This document shows, in pieces, positions 5,954-14,011 of a DNA stretch of 16,446 bases; within the stretch, counting starts at the first letter, position 1, and each line of letters begins with the position of its first letter. The notes under the pieces are model-generated. The model saw only the letters and a program-made list of their open reading frames with translations, was not told where the DNA came from and did no database searches. Origin of the DNA: CAYONM01 sp964405325 (GTDB lineage Bacteria > Planctomycetota > UBA11346); assembly GCA_964405325.1 (NCBI GenBank), contig CAYONM010000062.1, forward strand, positions 1-16,446. The letters are read 5' to 3'. The position numbers were made by a program, and so were the translations under genes.

Positions 5954-7330
5954 TCAGGCACGAGCATTGACCTGATCAGCGCTGATGGTGCCGCCCAGTC
6001 GGATGTCTTCTCGGGTCGGGGTGGCATCGGGGGCCTCCATGCCATTGATGCTGAAGCGTGGGCCTGCCCGGTTGCCACGCCGTTGACCATCGTGTTCGTG
6101 CTGCGTCTGGCCATGTTGCTGGCCGAACCAGGACTGATCGGCCATGGTCAATTCGGTAATCGGCGCATCGCTTTGGCGTAGTTCCTGGCGGAGCAGGGGC
6201 AGGGCACGTTCCAGGGAGTGTCTGACACCATTGTCTTCGGCGCCGAGTTTGACGGTGATGCGACCCTGGTGTTCAACGATTTCCACCCGGACGGTACCGA
6301 GTTCGGGTGGGGTCAGCCGCAGCTGCAGGACCCGCTCGCCGCTGGGCCGTTCGCTCAGCAGAGCTCGCTCGACTTGCCGGGCGATCATGCGGTCACCAGC
6401 ATTGGCTTGCTCGGGAGTCATCGGTGCTGGTGGGGTGACCGGTGCCGCCGGTGTGACGGTATTGCCGAGCGGCTTGGCCTCGCCCACTGGGCTCAGGCTG
6501 GACAGGTCGACCTGGCCGCCGGTGGTTTTGCTGCTGCCGGCTTCTATCGCGAATTCATCGACAACCTTGGTGTCGTTTCGGGTCTGCTGCTGCCCCTGCA
6601 GGGAGGTTTGAGTTCCAGCGCCGGTTTGGGAATTGAAGTGATCCGGTCCCCTATCACTTGAGGTCGCGTCTGGGGCGAGCTTCAGCAGTGGCTGATCGCC
6701 CTCTTCGCCATCGATCAGGAGCTTGGTGTCGTCGCTGGTGGTGGTCGTGGTCGCTTCGCTCGCAGGCTTGTTGGCAGGGTCTGCTGGCATGGCCAGGGCC
6801 GGATCGACCACCTTGCCTGTGGTGGCGATGTCGGTGCCGGTGTCGCTCTGCTCCGGTGCGGTGATGACGGTGCCGTCTGCTTGGTGCAGTTGCAGGCCGA
6901 CAAACTGGCCTTCGGCCGTTTCGTGGGCAACCGGGGCTAGCGGCATCGCTGCCAATTCGGCTTCCAGATCAATCAGGCCATCGGCGATTTCACCATCGCT
7001 GGCGTCGGTCTGCAGCAGAAAACCGACCGCTGCCAGGACCGGGTCCACCAGGCCATCGACGGCGGGATCGGCACCGGTGACATGGAGCACGGGATCTGCG
7101 CCCAGGGTCGGCTCCGTTTCCCGATCAGGTTTGGTGCGCTGTTGCCGGTCGATGTTCTGTCGGAAGTTCCGGTCCGGGGCTTCCGGGCCATCCTTCGGTC
7201 TGGTATCGGGCCGATCGGACCGAGCGTCTCGTCGCCTGGTTGTGCGTTCGTGATGGTTGCGGGACGGGGCCCGACTGGATTCGGCCGTATCATCGCGGGG
7301 GGTGATCACGGCCATCAGCGCCTTGCTCAT
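5954..7330 (-). CDS. fliK: Flagellar hook-length control protein FliK
   Basis: A 458-residue FliK. In the known system this protein is secreted intermittently to measure the hook and then binds FlhB to switch export from hook to filament subunits. The N-terminal 300 residues are hydrophilic, low in complexity and rich in Pro, Thr, Asp and Gln, as expected of the ruler part. The conserved C-terminal domain spans about 318-385, with LQLRLTPPELGTVRVEIVEH near 335 and the following VKLGAEDNGVRHSLERALPLLRQELR. A His/Gln-rich segment (FGQQHGQTQHEHDG) comes after it. AGGAGT six bases before ATG 7330 fixes the start. It lies 48 bases after the coiled-coil membrane protein gene and 41 before flgE. The usual neighbour flgD is not between fliK and flgE. 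Confidence 0.93.
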   Translation of the reverse strand: MSKALMAVITPRDDTAESSRAPSRNHHERTTRRRDARSDRPDTRPKDGPEAPDRNFRQNIDRQQRTKPDRETEPTLGADPVLHVTGADPAVDGLVDPVLAAVGFLLQTDASDGEIADGLIDLEAELAAMPLAPVAHETAEGQFVGLQLHQADGTVITAPEQSDTGTDIATTGKVVDPALAMPADPANKPASEATTTTTSDDTKLLIDGEEGDQPLLKLAPDATSSDRGPDHFNSQTGAGTQTSLQGQQQTRNDTKVVDEFAIEAGSSKTTGGQVDLSSLSPVGEAKPLGNTVTPAAPVTPPAPMTPEQANAGDRMIARQVERALLSERPSGERVLQLRLTPPELGTVRVEIVEHQGRITVKLGAEDNGVRHSLERALPLLRQELRQSDAPITELTMADQSWFGQQHGQTQHEHDGQRRGNRAGPRFSINGMEAPDATPTREDIRLGGTISADQVNARA

Positions 7331-7378
7331 CGTGGCACTCCTGTGCTTGGGATGAGCAACGCACGCAGGGTGCCAAAA

Positions 7379-8236
7379 TCACGGCCGGTCAGGCGGCGCG
7401 AAGCGTTGGTAATCGGTGGGTTTCTGGGCTGGTGCTTCTGGCGGCTGGTCGTCTTCCCCATCCAGCCCCACCAGCCAGCCGCCGTTCTGCTCCGGCTTCG
7501 GATGGAAACGCCGCCACAACACCACGGCGACCAGACCGGCCAGCAGCAGCGTCAGGACGAGCCATGTGATTTCGACGGTTTCCGGTTCGGTCACTGCCGA
7601 CGGCTGGTCTATCGGTGTCGGTGTTGGTGCAGGGAGGGGCAGCGCTTGCATTGGACGTGGCGGTGGCGGCGTGTCCTTGGGCAACACCGGCGCGATCACC
7701 ACCGGTGCCATCGGTTGGGGGCGGCTGTGGTGAGTGTCGGGTTCCGGGTCGGCACGCAGCTGCTGGCGCAGCCGTTCGATTTCCGCCTGTTGCTCGGCAA
7801 AGCGGCCAGAGAATTCTTCCAGCACTTTCAGCCGCAGCTCCAGTGTCTTGTTGCGTTCGCTCAAGTCCTGATTGGTCCGGATCAGATCCTGATACGTGCT
7901 CAGTTCCCGTTCCAGGGTCTGGATCCGTTCCCGCAACACGGCGATCCGGCGGCGTTCCATATCCAGGCGGAGCAGCAGGACATCGTCAGCAGGAATATCC
8001 GTATCGCGCAATTCATCATTGGGTTTATGCAGCTGCCAAAAATGCTCGCGCAACACCGACAGGGCCGCGCCAGGCTCGATGTCGTAGCCCTGTTCGCGCA
8101 GGTAGTCGATCAGCACCAGGCGTTCGCCCAGGTCGTAGGGATCGGTCAAGGGGACGGCGCGCTCGGCCGGTGGCAGCTCGACGGCCAGCAGCAGGCTGCT
8201 GAGCAGGGTCAGGATGACGATTCGCAAATCCATCAT
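7379..8236 (-). CDS. Unknown coiled-coil membrane protein of the flagellar cluster
   Basis: About 285 residues, no recognised family. From ATG 8236 the order is: a signal peptide or anchor (MMDLRIVILTLLSSLLLAVE); a mixed helical domain to about residue 85; a long charged coiled coil (about 85-165, IAVLRERIQTLERELSTYQD and RLKVLEEFSGRFAEQQAEIE); a Pro-rich linker (PKDTPPPPRP...PAPTPTP); a second hydrophobic helix ITWLVLTLLLAGLVAVVLW; and a short tail. This suggests a periplasmic coiled coil with a C-terminal membrane anchor. It is first of three leftward genes with fliK and flgE, so a motility or hook-assembly role is inferred only from position. GTG 8245 and ATG 8233 are alternative starts, and none has a clear ribosome site. 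Confidence 0.7.
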   Translation of the reverse strand: MMDLRIVILTLLSSLLLAVELPPAERAVPLTDPYDLGERLVLIDYLREQGYDIEPGAALSVLREHFWQLHKPNDELRDTDIPADDVLLLRLDMERRRIAVLRERIQTLERELSTYQDLIRTNQDLSERNKTLELRLKVLEEFSGRFAEQQAEIERLRQQLRADPEPDTHHSRPQPMAPVVIAPVLPKDTPPPPRPMQALPLPAPTPTPIDQPSAVTEPETVEITWLVLTLLLAGLVAVVLWRRFHPKPEQNGGWLVGLDGEDDQPPEAPAQKPTDYQRFAPPDRP

Positions 8237-8397
8237 AAGCCACACATGTTGCCGGCATCTGTTGCGCTGGCCACGGCTTTGTCAGATCCGGAGCTGCAGG
8301 CGGGGCAGCGAGTGGTCAGCGACTGAAAGATGGTGCCATCAGAGGTTGAATTCGAATCAGGCCAGCGGTGGCCCAGGCGAGCGTGTCGAAGCGCGAG

Positions 8398-8418
8398 ACC
8401 GGCCGATAGAAGACCGGT
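8398..8418 (-). other. Hairpin downstream of mgtE
   Basis: ACCGG/CCGGT arms form a stem of about 7 bp (one G-U pair) with a 7-nt loop, 26 bases past the mgtE stop. No T tract follows, so at most it is a weak or factor-dependent terminator. The 8237-8443 gap must also hold any promoter for the flagellar cluster; I see no clear one. Confidence 0.3.
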
Positions 8419-8443
8419 TATTGGCAACGAAATACGGTTTATT

Positions 8444-9829
8444 CTAAGCCGTTGCCAAGAACGGCAGCAGAATAAATGCCGTTCCGATATACACTCCCAT
8501 GCCGCCAATATCATTGAGCATGGTGATAAACGGTCCCGCCGCGATGGCCGGGTCGATGTCGACGCGGTCGCAGATGATCGGTACGCAGACGCCGAACACC
8601 GCGGCCATGCTGACGGCGACGATCATTGCCGTGGTGATGATGCCGGCCAAGAGGTGCTCGCCGCCGGAGGAGAGGATCATCCCGAAGGCGCCAATGCCAC
8701 AGGCACATGACAAAACCATTGCCAACAGCAGGCCGGTGGCGATTTCGCGTAATGCACGCGCGCGCATCGTGTCGGGCTGCAGGTTGCCGGTGACGATGGC
8801 GCGCAGGGTGACCGTGGAGCATTGAATGCCGACGTTGCCGGCCAGGGCCGGGATCAGCGGCATGAAGGCGATCAGGATATTGTGCTCGCGCAGGCCTGTG
8901 CCCAGCTGATCGATCATGCCAGCCATGATGAAACCACCCAGGGTGGTGATCAGCAGGTAGGGCAGACGGTGTTTGGCACGGCCGTAGATGCTTTCGTTGT
9001 CTTCCAGGTCTTCGCCGGTGCCAGCCACGGCCAGGATGTCTTCCTCGGCTTCGGCTTCCAATACGTCGGCAGCATCGTCCCAGGTCACCATGCCGCGCAG
9101 CAGACCATCCGCGTCGACCACGGGGATCGCATAGAGGTGGTATTTCTGCATCAGCTTGGCGACTTCCTCCTCGTCGGTCTCCACGTCTACCGCGAGGATG
9201 TCGTGATTCATGATCGAGCCGAGGGTCGCCTTGGGCTGGGCGAAGACCAGCTCACGGAGTGAGACGACACCAATCAGCTTGCCGGTGGTGTCGACCACGT
9301 AGACCGCGCCGTAGGCTTGTCGGTTGTCTGATTTGCGGATGTGGTCGATAGCCGATTGCACGGTGTTGAATGGATTCAGCTGGATCAGCCGACGTTCCAT
9401 GATGCGGCCAGCACAGCCTTCTGGCAGTTCCCACTGCGCTTCCAGCTTGGCGCGCAGCTGCTGGCCGAGCTTGCCCAGCAATTGCTCGACCCGTTCTTCG
9501 TCGAGATGGTCCAGGAAATAGACCGCGTCGTCGATCGAGGCCTGAGCCAGGATGGTCAGCAGTCGCTCATCGGAACTGGATTCCAGCAATTCGTCGCGGA
9601 ATTCCGGTTGCAGCTCTTCCAGGACCTCGGCTTGGATATCCGGGGGTAGCGCCAGGAAGATTTTGAAGCGATGCTCGGTTTCCAGCGTCTCCAGGGCCAG
9701 GGCGAGATCGGCCTCGCGTAGGCTGGAAGCAGCAATGGTCAGGCCGCCGGGACCGTCCTCCTGAAAGGTGCTCCAGAGACGCACGGCCAAGTGTTCATGC
9801 GCTTGCAGATCATGAATCGAGGCTGGCAT
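8444..9829 (-). CDS. mgtE: Magnesium transporter/channel MgtE
   Basis: A 461-residue Mg2+ channel of the inner membrane, full length for the family. The order is standard. The N-terminal helical domain (about 25-130, MgtE_N) has repeated helical hairpins such as LALPPDIQAEVLEEL. CBS domain 1 (about 147-205) and CBS domain 2 (about 206-265, AIPVVDADGLLRGMVTWDDA) act as the cytosolic Mg2+ sensor in known members. A five-helix pore domain fills about 287-461. Family signatures are PALAGNVGIQ (327-336) and DIDPAIAAGPFITMLND (424-440), with pore-lining acidic residues. AGGACA about 7 bases before ATG 9829 supports the start. It is divergent from the coiled-coil gene and apparently monocistronic. 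I could not recognise an M-box riboswitch in its leader. Confidence 0.95.
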   Translation of the reverse strand: MPASIHDLQAHEHLAVRLWSTFQEDGPGGLTIAASSLREADLALALETLETEHRFKIFLALPPDIQAEVLEELQPEFRDELLESSSDERLLTILAQASIDDAVYFLDHLDEERVEQLLGKLGQQLRAKLEAQWELPEGCAGRIMERRLIQLNPFNTVQSAIDHIRKSDNRQAYGAVYVVDTTGKLIGVVSLRELVFAQPKATLGSIMNHDILAVDVETDEEEVAKLMQKYHLYAIPVVDADGLLRGMVTWDDAADVLEAEAEEDILAVAGTGEDLEDNESIYGRAKHRLPYLLITTLGGFIMAGMIDQLGTGLREHNILIAFMPLIPALAGNVGIQCSTVTLRAIVTGNLQPDTMRARALREIATGLLLAMVLSCACGIGAFGMILSSGGEHLLAGIITTAMIVAVSMAAVFGVCVPIICDRVDIDPAIAAGPFITMLNDIGGMGVYIGTAFILLPFLATA

Positions 9830-10062
9830 GATAGGTGTCCTGATTGGTGAGGAAGGACCGCTGATGACCGGAACGGTGAGTCACTGTGACAGGGGCTCAA
9901 GCCAGCAACGGTTTGGCCGATGCTGGATACGGTGCCATGTCGGACAGCAGCCGCTGCCGGCTGGCGTTGTGAGTAGGGCGATCGTCTGTCAAGGCGAGCG
10001 CCGGGCCAGAGTTGGGCAGGGCCAGGGTTTGGGCCCACGGCCCGTGGATGGGGAGCTTCGAC
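9830..10062. promoter_or_regulatory. Divergent intergenic region with small dyads
   Basis: Promoters for mgtE (-) and for the rightward coiled-coil/lptFG run (+) should lie here. Visible symmetry includes GTCACTGTGAC (9880-9890) and CCACGGCCCGTGG (10034-10046), the latter just before the downstream ribosome site. A TTGACA on the minus strand lacks a good -10 partner. Whether any of these is an operator is not shown by the sequence. Confidence 0.3.
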
Positions 10063-12828
10063 ATGACCGATCGAGCCCAACAGGAAGCCGCCGCAAGGCT
10101 GGAGACCGTCGAAAATCGACTGGTCGCCCTGCAGGAGCTCGGCATCGACACCGCTTTTCTGCACAACCAGCTGATATTCGCTCGTGATCTGCTGGCGCGC
10201 GAACGCTATGGCGATGTCAGTTCCTTGGCTGACGAGCTCTTGGCTTTGGCCGGCAACATGGCCAAAGGTGGTTCCGGCGGCGGCCAGCCGGCTCCGGCGC
10301 CAGTGACGCGGCCGGTGCCGGCCCAGGGCCACGGTTCGGCTGGTCGACGGCGTTCAGTGGAAGTGGGCCTGCATACCTTGCTGGATCAGGTGGGCGATGC
10401 GGTGGAGAAGGCGCTGACGGAGAAAATGGGCCATCGAGAGGACGATACCGAGCGGATCAAACGTGCTGTCTCCGAGATTCTGGAGGCGCAGCAGACCGCT
10501 CCGGATGAGACGCAGCGCATCGAACGGGCCGTGCAATCAGTGTTGGCACAGCAGGCCCCGGATGCGGGGGTGACCGCCCGCATCCAAAAAGCCGTGGCCG
10601 AGGCCGTACCTGTGCCGACGGCTCAGGAGGGGGTGACCGGCCGCATTGAACGGGCGGTGTCCTCGGCCATGGGCAAGCCGGACGGCGGCGGCAATCTGAT
10701 GAGTCGGATCGAGAAGCTGCATGCCGAAATGGCGCAGTTACGGGAGCGTCTGCATCCCCATGCCGAGGAGGAGGGCCAGACCGCGCGCATCGAACAGGTG
10801 ATCAGCAAAGCCATGGCAGGACAAGCCGACGCGCAACAGGAGCATCTGGCGCAGGCGGTGGGGCAGGCGGTGGACCAGGCGTTGCAGCAACGCTTGCAGC
10901 AGCATGACGACAGCATGGCGCAACAGCTCAGCCAGGCGGTGGCGGCGGCCTTCCGCGAGCACGCCGCCGAGGATCACCAGCAGTTTGCCGACCAGATCGC
11001 CGATGGCTTGGAGCAGGCGCTGCAGCAACAACGGCCGGTCACGGTGCATGAACTCAGCGACCAGGTGGCGGCTGTGATCAGCGGCGTCATGGGTGATCAG
11101 GGGCCGGTTCACGATCTGACCGGTCGTATCCAGCGTGCCATCAGCAGTGCGGTACACGACGAGGTGCCCACTGCGCTGTTCCATGTCAGCTCCAGCGTCC
11201 ACAAGGCGGTTGCGGAATCGGTTGCGGTCGGTACCGAGCATCAGTTGTCACGCTGCTTGAGCCGGAACGAGGATGCCGGTGCTATTGCTGGTCGGATTTT
11301 GGACGACGTCATGGTCCGCATGGGCGAGCGGGTCGATGTCGAGATCGGTGAGCGCTTGCGACAGGTGTTTCAGGAGCGCTTTGCCGAGGTGGTGGGACAG
11401 CTGGAGCATGCATTTGGCAGCCATCTGCAGCAGCAGGCACCCGCTCTGGAGCGAGATCTGGAGCAACTCACCGATCGTATTCGGCAGCAAGGGCCGGCAG
11501 CCGATGAAGCTGGTGAGCTTTTGGCGCAGGAGGTATCGGCGTTGGTGCAGCAGCATGGCACCGATCAGGGGGAAATGCAGCAACTGCGCGACCGTTTGCG
11601 GCAACAGGTGGAGACCGGGATCGCGACGCTGGATTCCCAGACCCAGAAGTACCTGCGCGTGAATGAAGACATCGCTGATGCGATCGAGGAATTGATCGAT
11701 GCCATGCTGGGGACGGTCACCGGCGTGTTGTCGCGACGACTTACCAAGCGCATGACGGCTCGTTTGCTGCGCGACAGCCAAGCCGATACGGCCTTGGAGC
11801 CCGGAGCCGCTCCAGCCACGGCGATGCCACCGTCGGTATCCGATGATGGCAGTTCGGGGCTGCGTCCAGTGACCGACCGCCTGGCTGGCAAACCCTTGGA
11901 GGCCAACGAAGTGGTCACCGGTGCCACGGTGGCGGTGCCCCAGGTGGCGCCGGCAGCTGGAGATGAAACCAACGAGGACAATGAGGACAGCCGACTCACC
12001 GAACCGGTGGCCCACGAAGATCTGTCCGAGCAGGTGACCTTTGGTGATGGCGAGAAGGAGATTGACGATCAGATCGAAACCGCGGTGGAAGAGGACGACG
12101 ATGATGAGTCCGCCCTGCTCGATAATCTGTTGCGGGAGCTGGTGGACCACGACACCGAGGATGAAGCCGATGGTGGCACCACCCAGGATCGGGCCGCGTC
12201 GAATGATGAGGTCAGCCAGGCCCAGCGGGATCGCTTGTACGAGCTGACGCAGGAGAGCATGCCCGAGAGCGCTCCAGGTCGGGTGCAGGTCTTGGAGGAC
12301 CTCTCCAAACTACGGGGCCGCAGTGGTGACACGGTCCAGTTGATCCGGGAGGCCTTGGCCCGTGGCGAGCGCCGCATGACCACTCCCTACCAGGCAGGAC
12401 AAGCCGGTGACCAGGGTGCTCTGCCGGATGAGGACAGTGGCGATGGTTTCGAGCCCTCGGTCATGCAGGGTTCCAGTAAGGTGCTCAAAGCGGCGGTTGA
12501 TCAGGTCATCACCGACCGCCTGGGCGCCAGCGGCGAGGAATCGGGCATCCAGGCCATGATCACCGCCGAGGTTCATCGACAGATGGTGGAGCAGGGTCTG
12601 GATGGTCCCACCAAACGCATGCCGCCACCGGCTGATGCCACCGTGCTGCGGCATCAGCTGCGTAGCCTGCTGCCAGAGTTGTTCCGGGACGAAACCATCA
12701 AGCAGCACCTGTTTGCGGCGTTGGCGTTGGAGATGATCACCAATCCCGGGGTCTTGGGGGAACTGGCTGGTATTCACAGTTTCATCCGTGAGGAGATCGC
12801 CAAGGCCACCAGCAGCACCTCGGTGTAG
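10063..12828 (+). CDS. Large cytoplasmic coiled-coil protein with 21-residue repeats
   Basis: A 921-residue soluble, largely helical protein of unknown function, with no signal peptide or membrane segment. It begins with a helical hairpin (10-63, LETVENRLVALQELGIDTAF...YGDVSSLADELLALA) and a Gly/Pro/Ala linker. Then come repeats of T-x-R-I-x-[RK]-A-V-x-x-[AI]-[LMV] at residues 129, 150, 171, 192 and 213, exactly 21 apart, with later copies at 240 and 353. A Gln-rich coiled region follows, then more coiled coil, a very acidic stretch (about 630-715, EEDDDDESALLDN) and a conserved-looking helical end (about 855-915). ATG 10063 was chosen for the GGGGAG seven bases upstream; an in-frame ATG at 10012 would add 17 residues. 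It precedes lptF by 46 bases on the same strand. A scaffold or polar-organising role is possible but unproven. Confidence 0.75.
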   Translation: MTDRAQQEAAARLETVENRLVALQELGIDTAFLHNQLIFARDLLARERYGDVSSLADELLALAGNMAKGGSGGGQPAPAPVTRPVPAQGHGSAGRRRSVEVGLHTLLDQVGDAVEKALTEKMGHREDDTERIKRAVSEILEAQQTAPDETQRIERAVQSVLAQQAPDAGVTARIQKAVAEAVPVPTAQEGVTGRIERAVSSAMGKPDGGGNLMSRIEKLHAEMAQLRERLHPHAEEEGQTARIEQVISKAMAGQADAQQEHLAQAVGQAVDQALQQRLQQHDDSMAQQLSQAVAAAFREHAAEDHQQFADQIADGLEQALQQQRPVTVHELSDQVAAVISGVMGDQGPVHDLTGRIQRAISSAVHDEVPTALFHVSSSVHKAVAESVAVGTEHQLSRCLSRNEDAGAIAGRILDDVMVRMGERVDVEIGERLRQVFQERFAEVVGQLEHAFGSHLQQQAPALERDLEQLTDRIRQQGPAADEAGELLAQEVSALVQQHGTDQGEMQQLRDRLRQQVETGIATLDSQTQKYLRVNEDIADAIEELIDAMLGTVTGVLSRRLTKRMTARLLRDSQADTALEPGAAPATAMPPSVSDDGSSGLRPVTDRLAGKPLEANEVVTGATVAVPQVAPAAGDETNEDNEDSRLTEPVAHEDLSEQVTFGDGEKEIDDQIETAVEEDDDDESALLDNLLRELVDHDTEDEADGGTTQDRAASNDEVSQAQRDRLYELTQESMPESAPGRVQVLEDLSKLRGRSGDTVQLIREALARGERRMTTPYQAGQAGDQGALPDEDSGDGFEPSVMQGSSKVLKAAVDQVITDRLGASGEESGIQAMITAEVHRQMVEQGLDGPTKRMPPPADATVLRHQLRSLLPELFRDETIKQHLFAALALEMITNPGVLGELAGIHSFIREEIAKATSSTSV
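10447..10761 (+). repeat. Five tandem 63-bp (21-codon) repeats
   Basis: Inside the coiled-coil gene, codons 129-233 hold five diverged units of exactly 63 bp. Each starts with a variant of TERIKRAVSEIL (TQRIERAVQSVL, TARIQKAVAEAV, TGRIERAVSSAM, MSRIEKLHAEMA). Twenty-one residues equal three heptads, so the units would stack as a continuous coiled coil or helical bundle. DNA identity is low, so the duplication is old and held by protein constraint. Confidence 0.75.
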
Positions 12829-12874
12829 CCACGCCGGCAGTCAGCGACTCGACCAGCCGGAATCGGCCCCGACG

Positions 12875-14011
12875 ATGCCGCCGATGCGTGTGCTGACCCG
12901 GACCGTCCTGCGACAAGTACTGGTGACCCAGCTGGTGTTCGCGGCCATTTTCATTGCCGTGATCAGTGCCGTGATCAGCGCGCCAGTGCTGGCCAAGGGA
13001 GCGCCGTTGGAGGCAGTGCTCGCCACGTGGCCGCATCAGGTGGTGTTCGCGTTGCCGCTGTGTCTCCCTGTGGGGTTGATCGCCGGCTTGCTGGGGATGA
13101 TCACCCGTTTACAGCACACCGGTGAACTCAACGCCTTGCGTAGCGCTGGAATTGCGCCGGGGGCGGTGATCCGCTGCATTTGGCCCTTGGTGTTGGTGAC
13201 CGGCTTGCTGATCGGTCTGGTCAATCAGGTCTTTTTACCACAAACCATGCTGCACCTTCTGGCCTCGAAGAAGGAACTGATCCAGCAGGGCCTGGCCGCC
13301 AAGGTGGCACGGAAACAACCCTTGCTGGTCAAGGATCATGGCGCGCGCACCTTGGCGGCGCGTAGTCTGGCGGATAATCGTTTGGTGGACTTGTTTGGGC
13401 TTGCCATCGATGATGACCGGACCGTGATCGCCTATGCGCCATCGGCGCGCTGGGTGTTCGACGACGACCTGGCGCTACAAAGCGAAGAACTGCGCGTGCT
13501 GAGCATCGATACCGACCTCCGGCAGACAGCTGTGGTATCGCCCAGCGCTTCAGCGGTACTGGCCAAAGGAGTGGTGCAGCATCTGCCCATGAAGGATATG
13601 CGCGAGCGGGTGGCAGAAAAACCCGAGACCATGACCTGGCGGCAGTTGCGGGAGGCTGGACCGCGGCTGCAACGCCAATGGCAGGCCGCTTTTGCCGAGG
13701 GGCGGCATAAGGGCAATATCAACCGCAGCTATCGCAAGTGGCAGCTGCAGCGGCATCAGCGCTGGTATCAGGCGGTGGCCGTGGTGGGCCAGTGCTTGCT
13801 GGCAGCTGCGATCGCCCTGCGTCTGCCGGTTGCGAATCCGGCACTCAATGCGGTTTTGGCCTTGCTTGTGGTCCTGGGAATTTCCATGCCTGGCCAGTTG
13901 GTTATTTCTGGTGCCAGCAAGACACTCAGTTGGCATCCAGCCTGGGCCATGTGGCCGGTGCTGGCCATAGCCGCCGCTCTGGGGGCCTTTCTCATCCGCA
14001 GGTGGCGCTGA
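12875..14011 (+). CDS. lptF: LPS export ABC permease, LptF-like (YjgP/YjgQ family)
   Basis: A 378-residue inner-membrane permease. In the known LptB2FG complex this family extracts LPS from the inner membrane and passes it to the LptC/A bridge. There are three N-terminal helices (about 14-36, 50-72 and 97-119), with the family motif GELNALRSAGIAPGAVIR on the cytoplasmic coupling loop between the second and third. A periplasmic beta-rich domain follows (about 120-280), then three C-terminal helices (QAVAVVGQCLLAAAIALRLP onward). ATG 12875 (MPPMRV) was chosen; ATG 12884 is also possible, and neither has a strong ribosome site. Starting at 12788 would overlap the previous gene. The stop overlaps the lptG start (TGATG). 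The F versus G label is from gene order only. Confidence 0.88.
   Translation: MPPMRVLTRTVLRQVLVTQLVFAAIFIAVISAVISAPVLAKGAPLEAVLATWPHQVVFALPLCLPVGLIAGLLGMITRLQHTGELNALRSAGIAPGAVIRCIWPLVLVTGLLIGLVNQVFLPQTMLHLLASKKELIQQGLAAKVARKQPLLVKDHGARTLAARSLADNRLVDLFGLAIDDDRTVIAYAPSARWVFDDDLALQSEELRVLSIDTDLRQTAVVSPSASAVLAKGVVQHLPMKDMRERVAEKPETMTWRQLREAGPRLQRQWQAAFAEGRHKGNINRSYRKWQLQRHQRWYQAVAVVGQCLLAAAIALRLPVANPALNAVLALLVVLGISMPGQLVISGASKTLSWHPAWAMWPVLAIAAALGAFLIRRWR

Noticed and set aside
7082..8326. 414-codon plus-strand frame
   Set aside because: It is antisense to fliK and the coiled-coil gene and crosses both starts; no recognisable domain.
8326..8342. TGGCAC on the minus strand as a sigma-54 promoter for the flagellar cluster
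   Set aside because: The -12 part reads TTCA instead of TTGC, so the essential GC is missing.
8345..8365. TTCGAATC resembling a tRNA T-loop
   Set aside because: The flanking bases do not form a T stem and no acceptor or anticodon arm is present.
8413..8440. TAAA...GCCAATAA on the minus strand resembling a flagellar sigma-28 promoter
   Set aside because: The spacing is 12 rather than about 15 bases, and it sits nearly 180 bases from the first flagellar gene.
9830..10062. Mg2+ riboswitch (M-box) before mgtE
   Set aside because: I could not find the conserved M-box helices or sequence blocks by eye; a covariance-model search would settle it.
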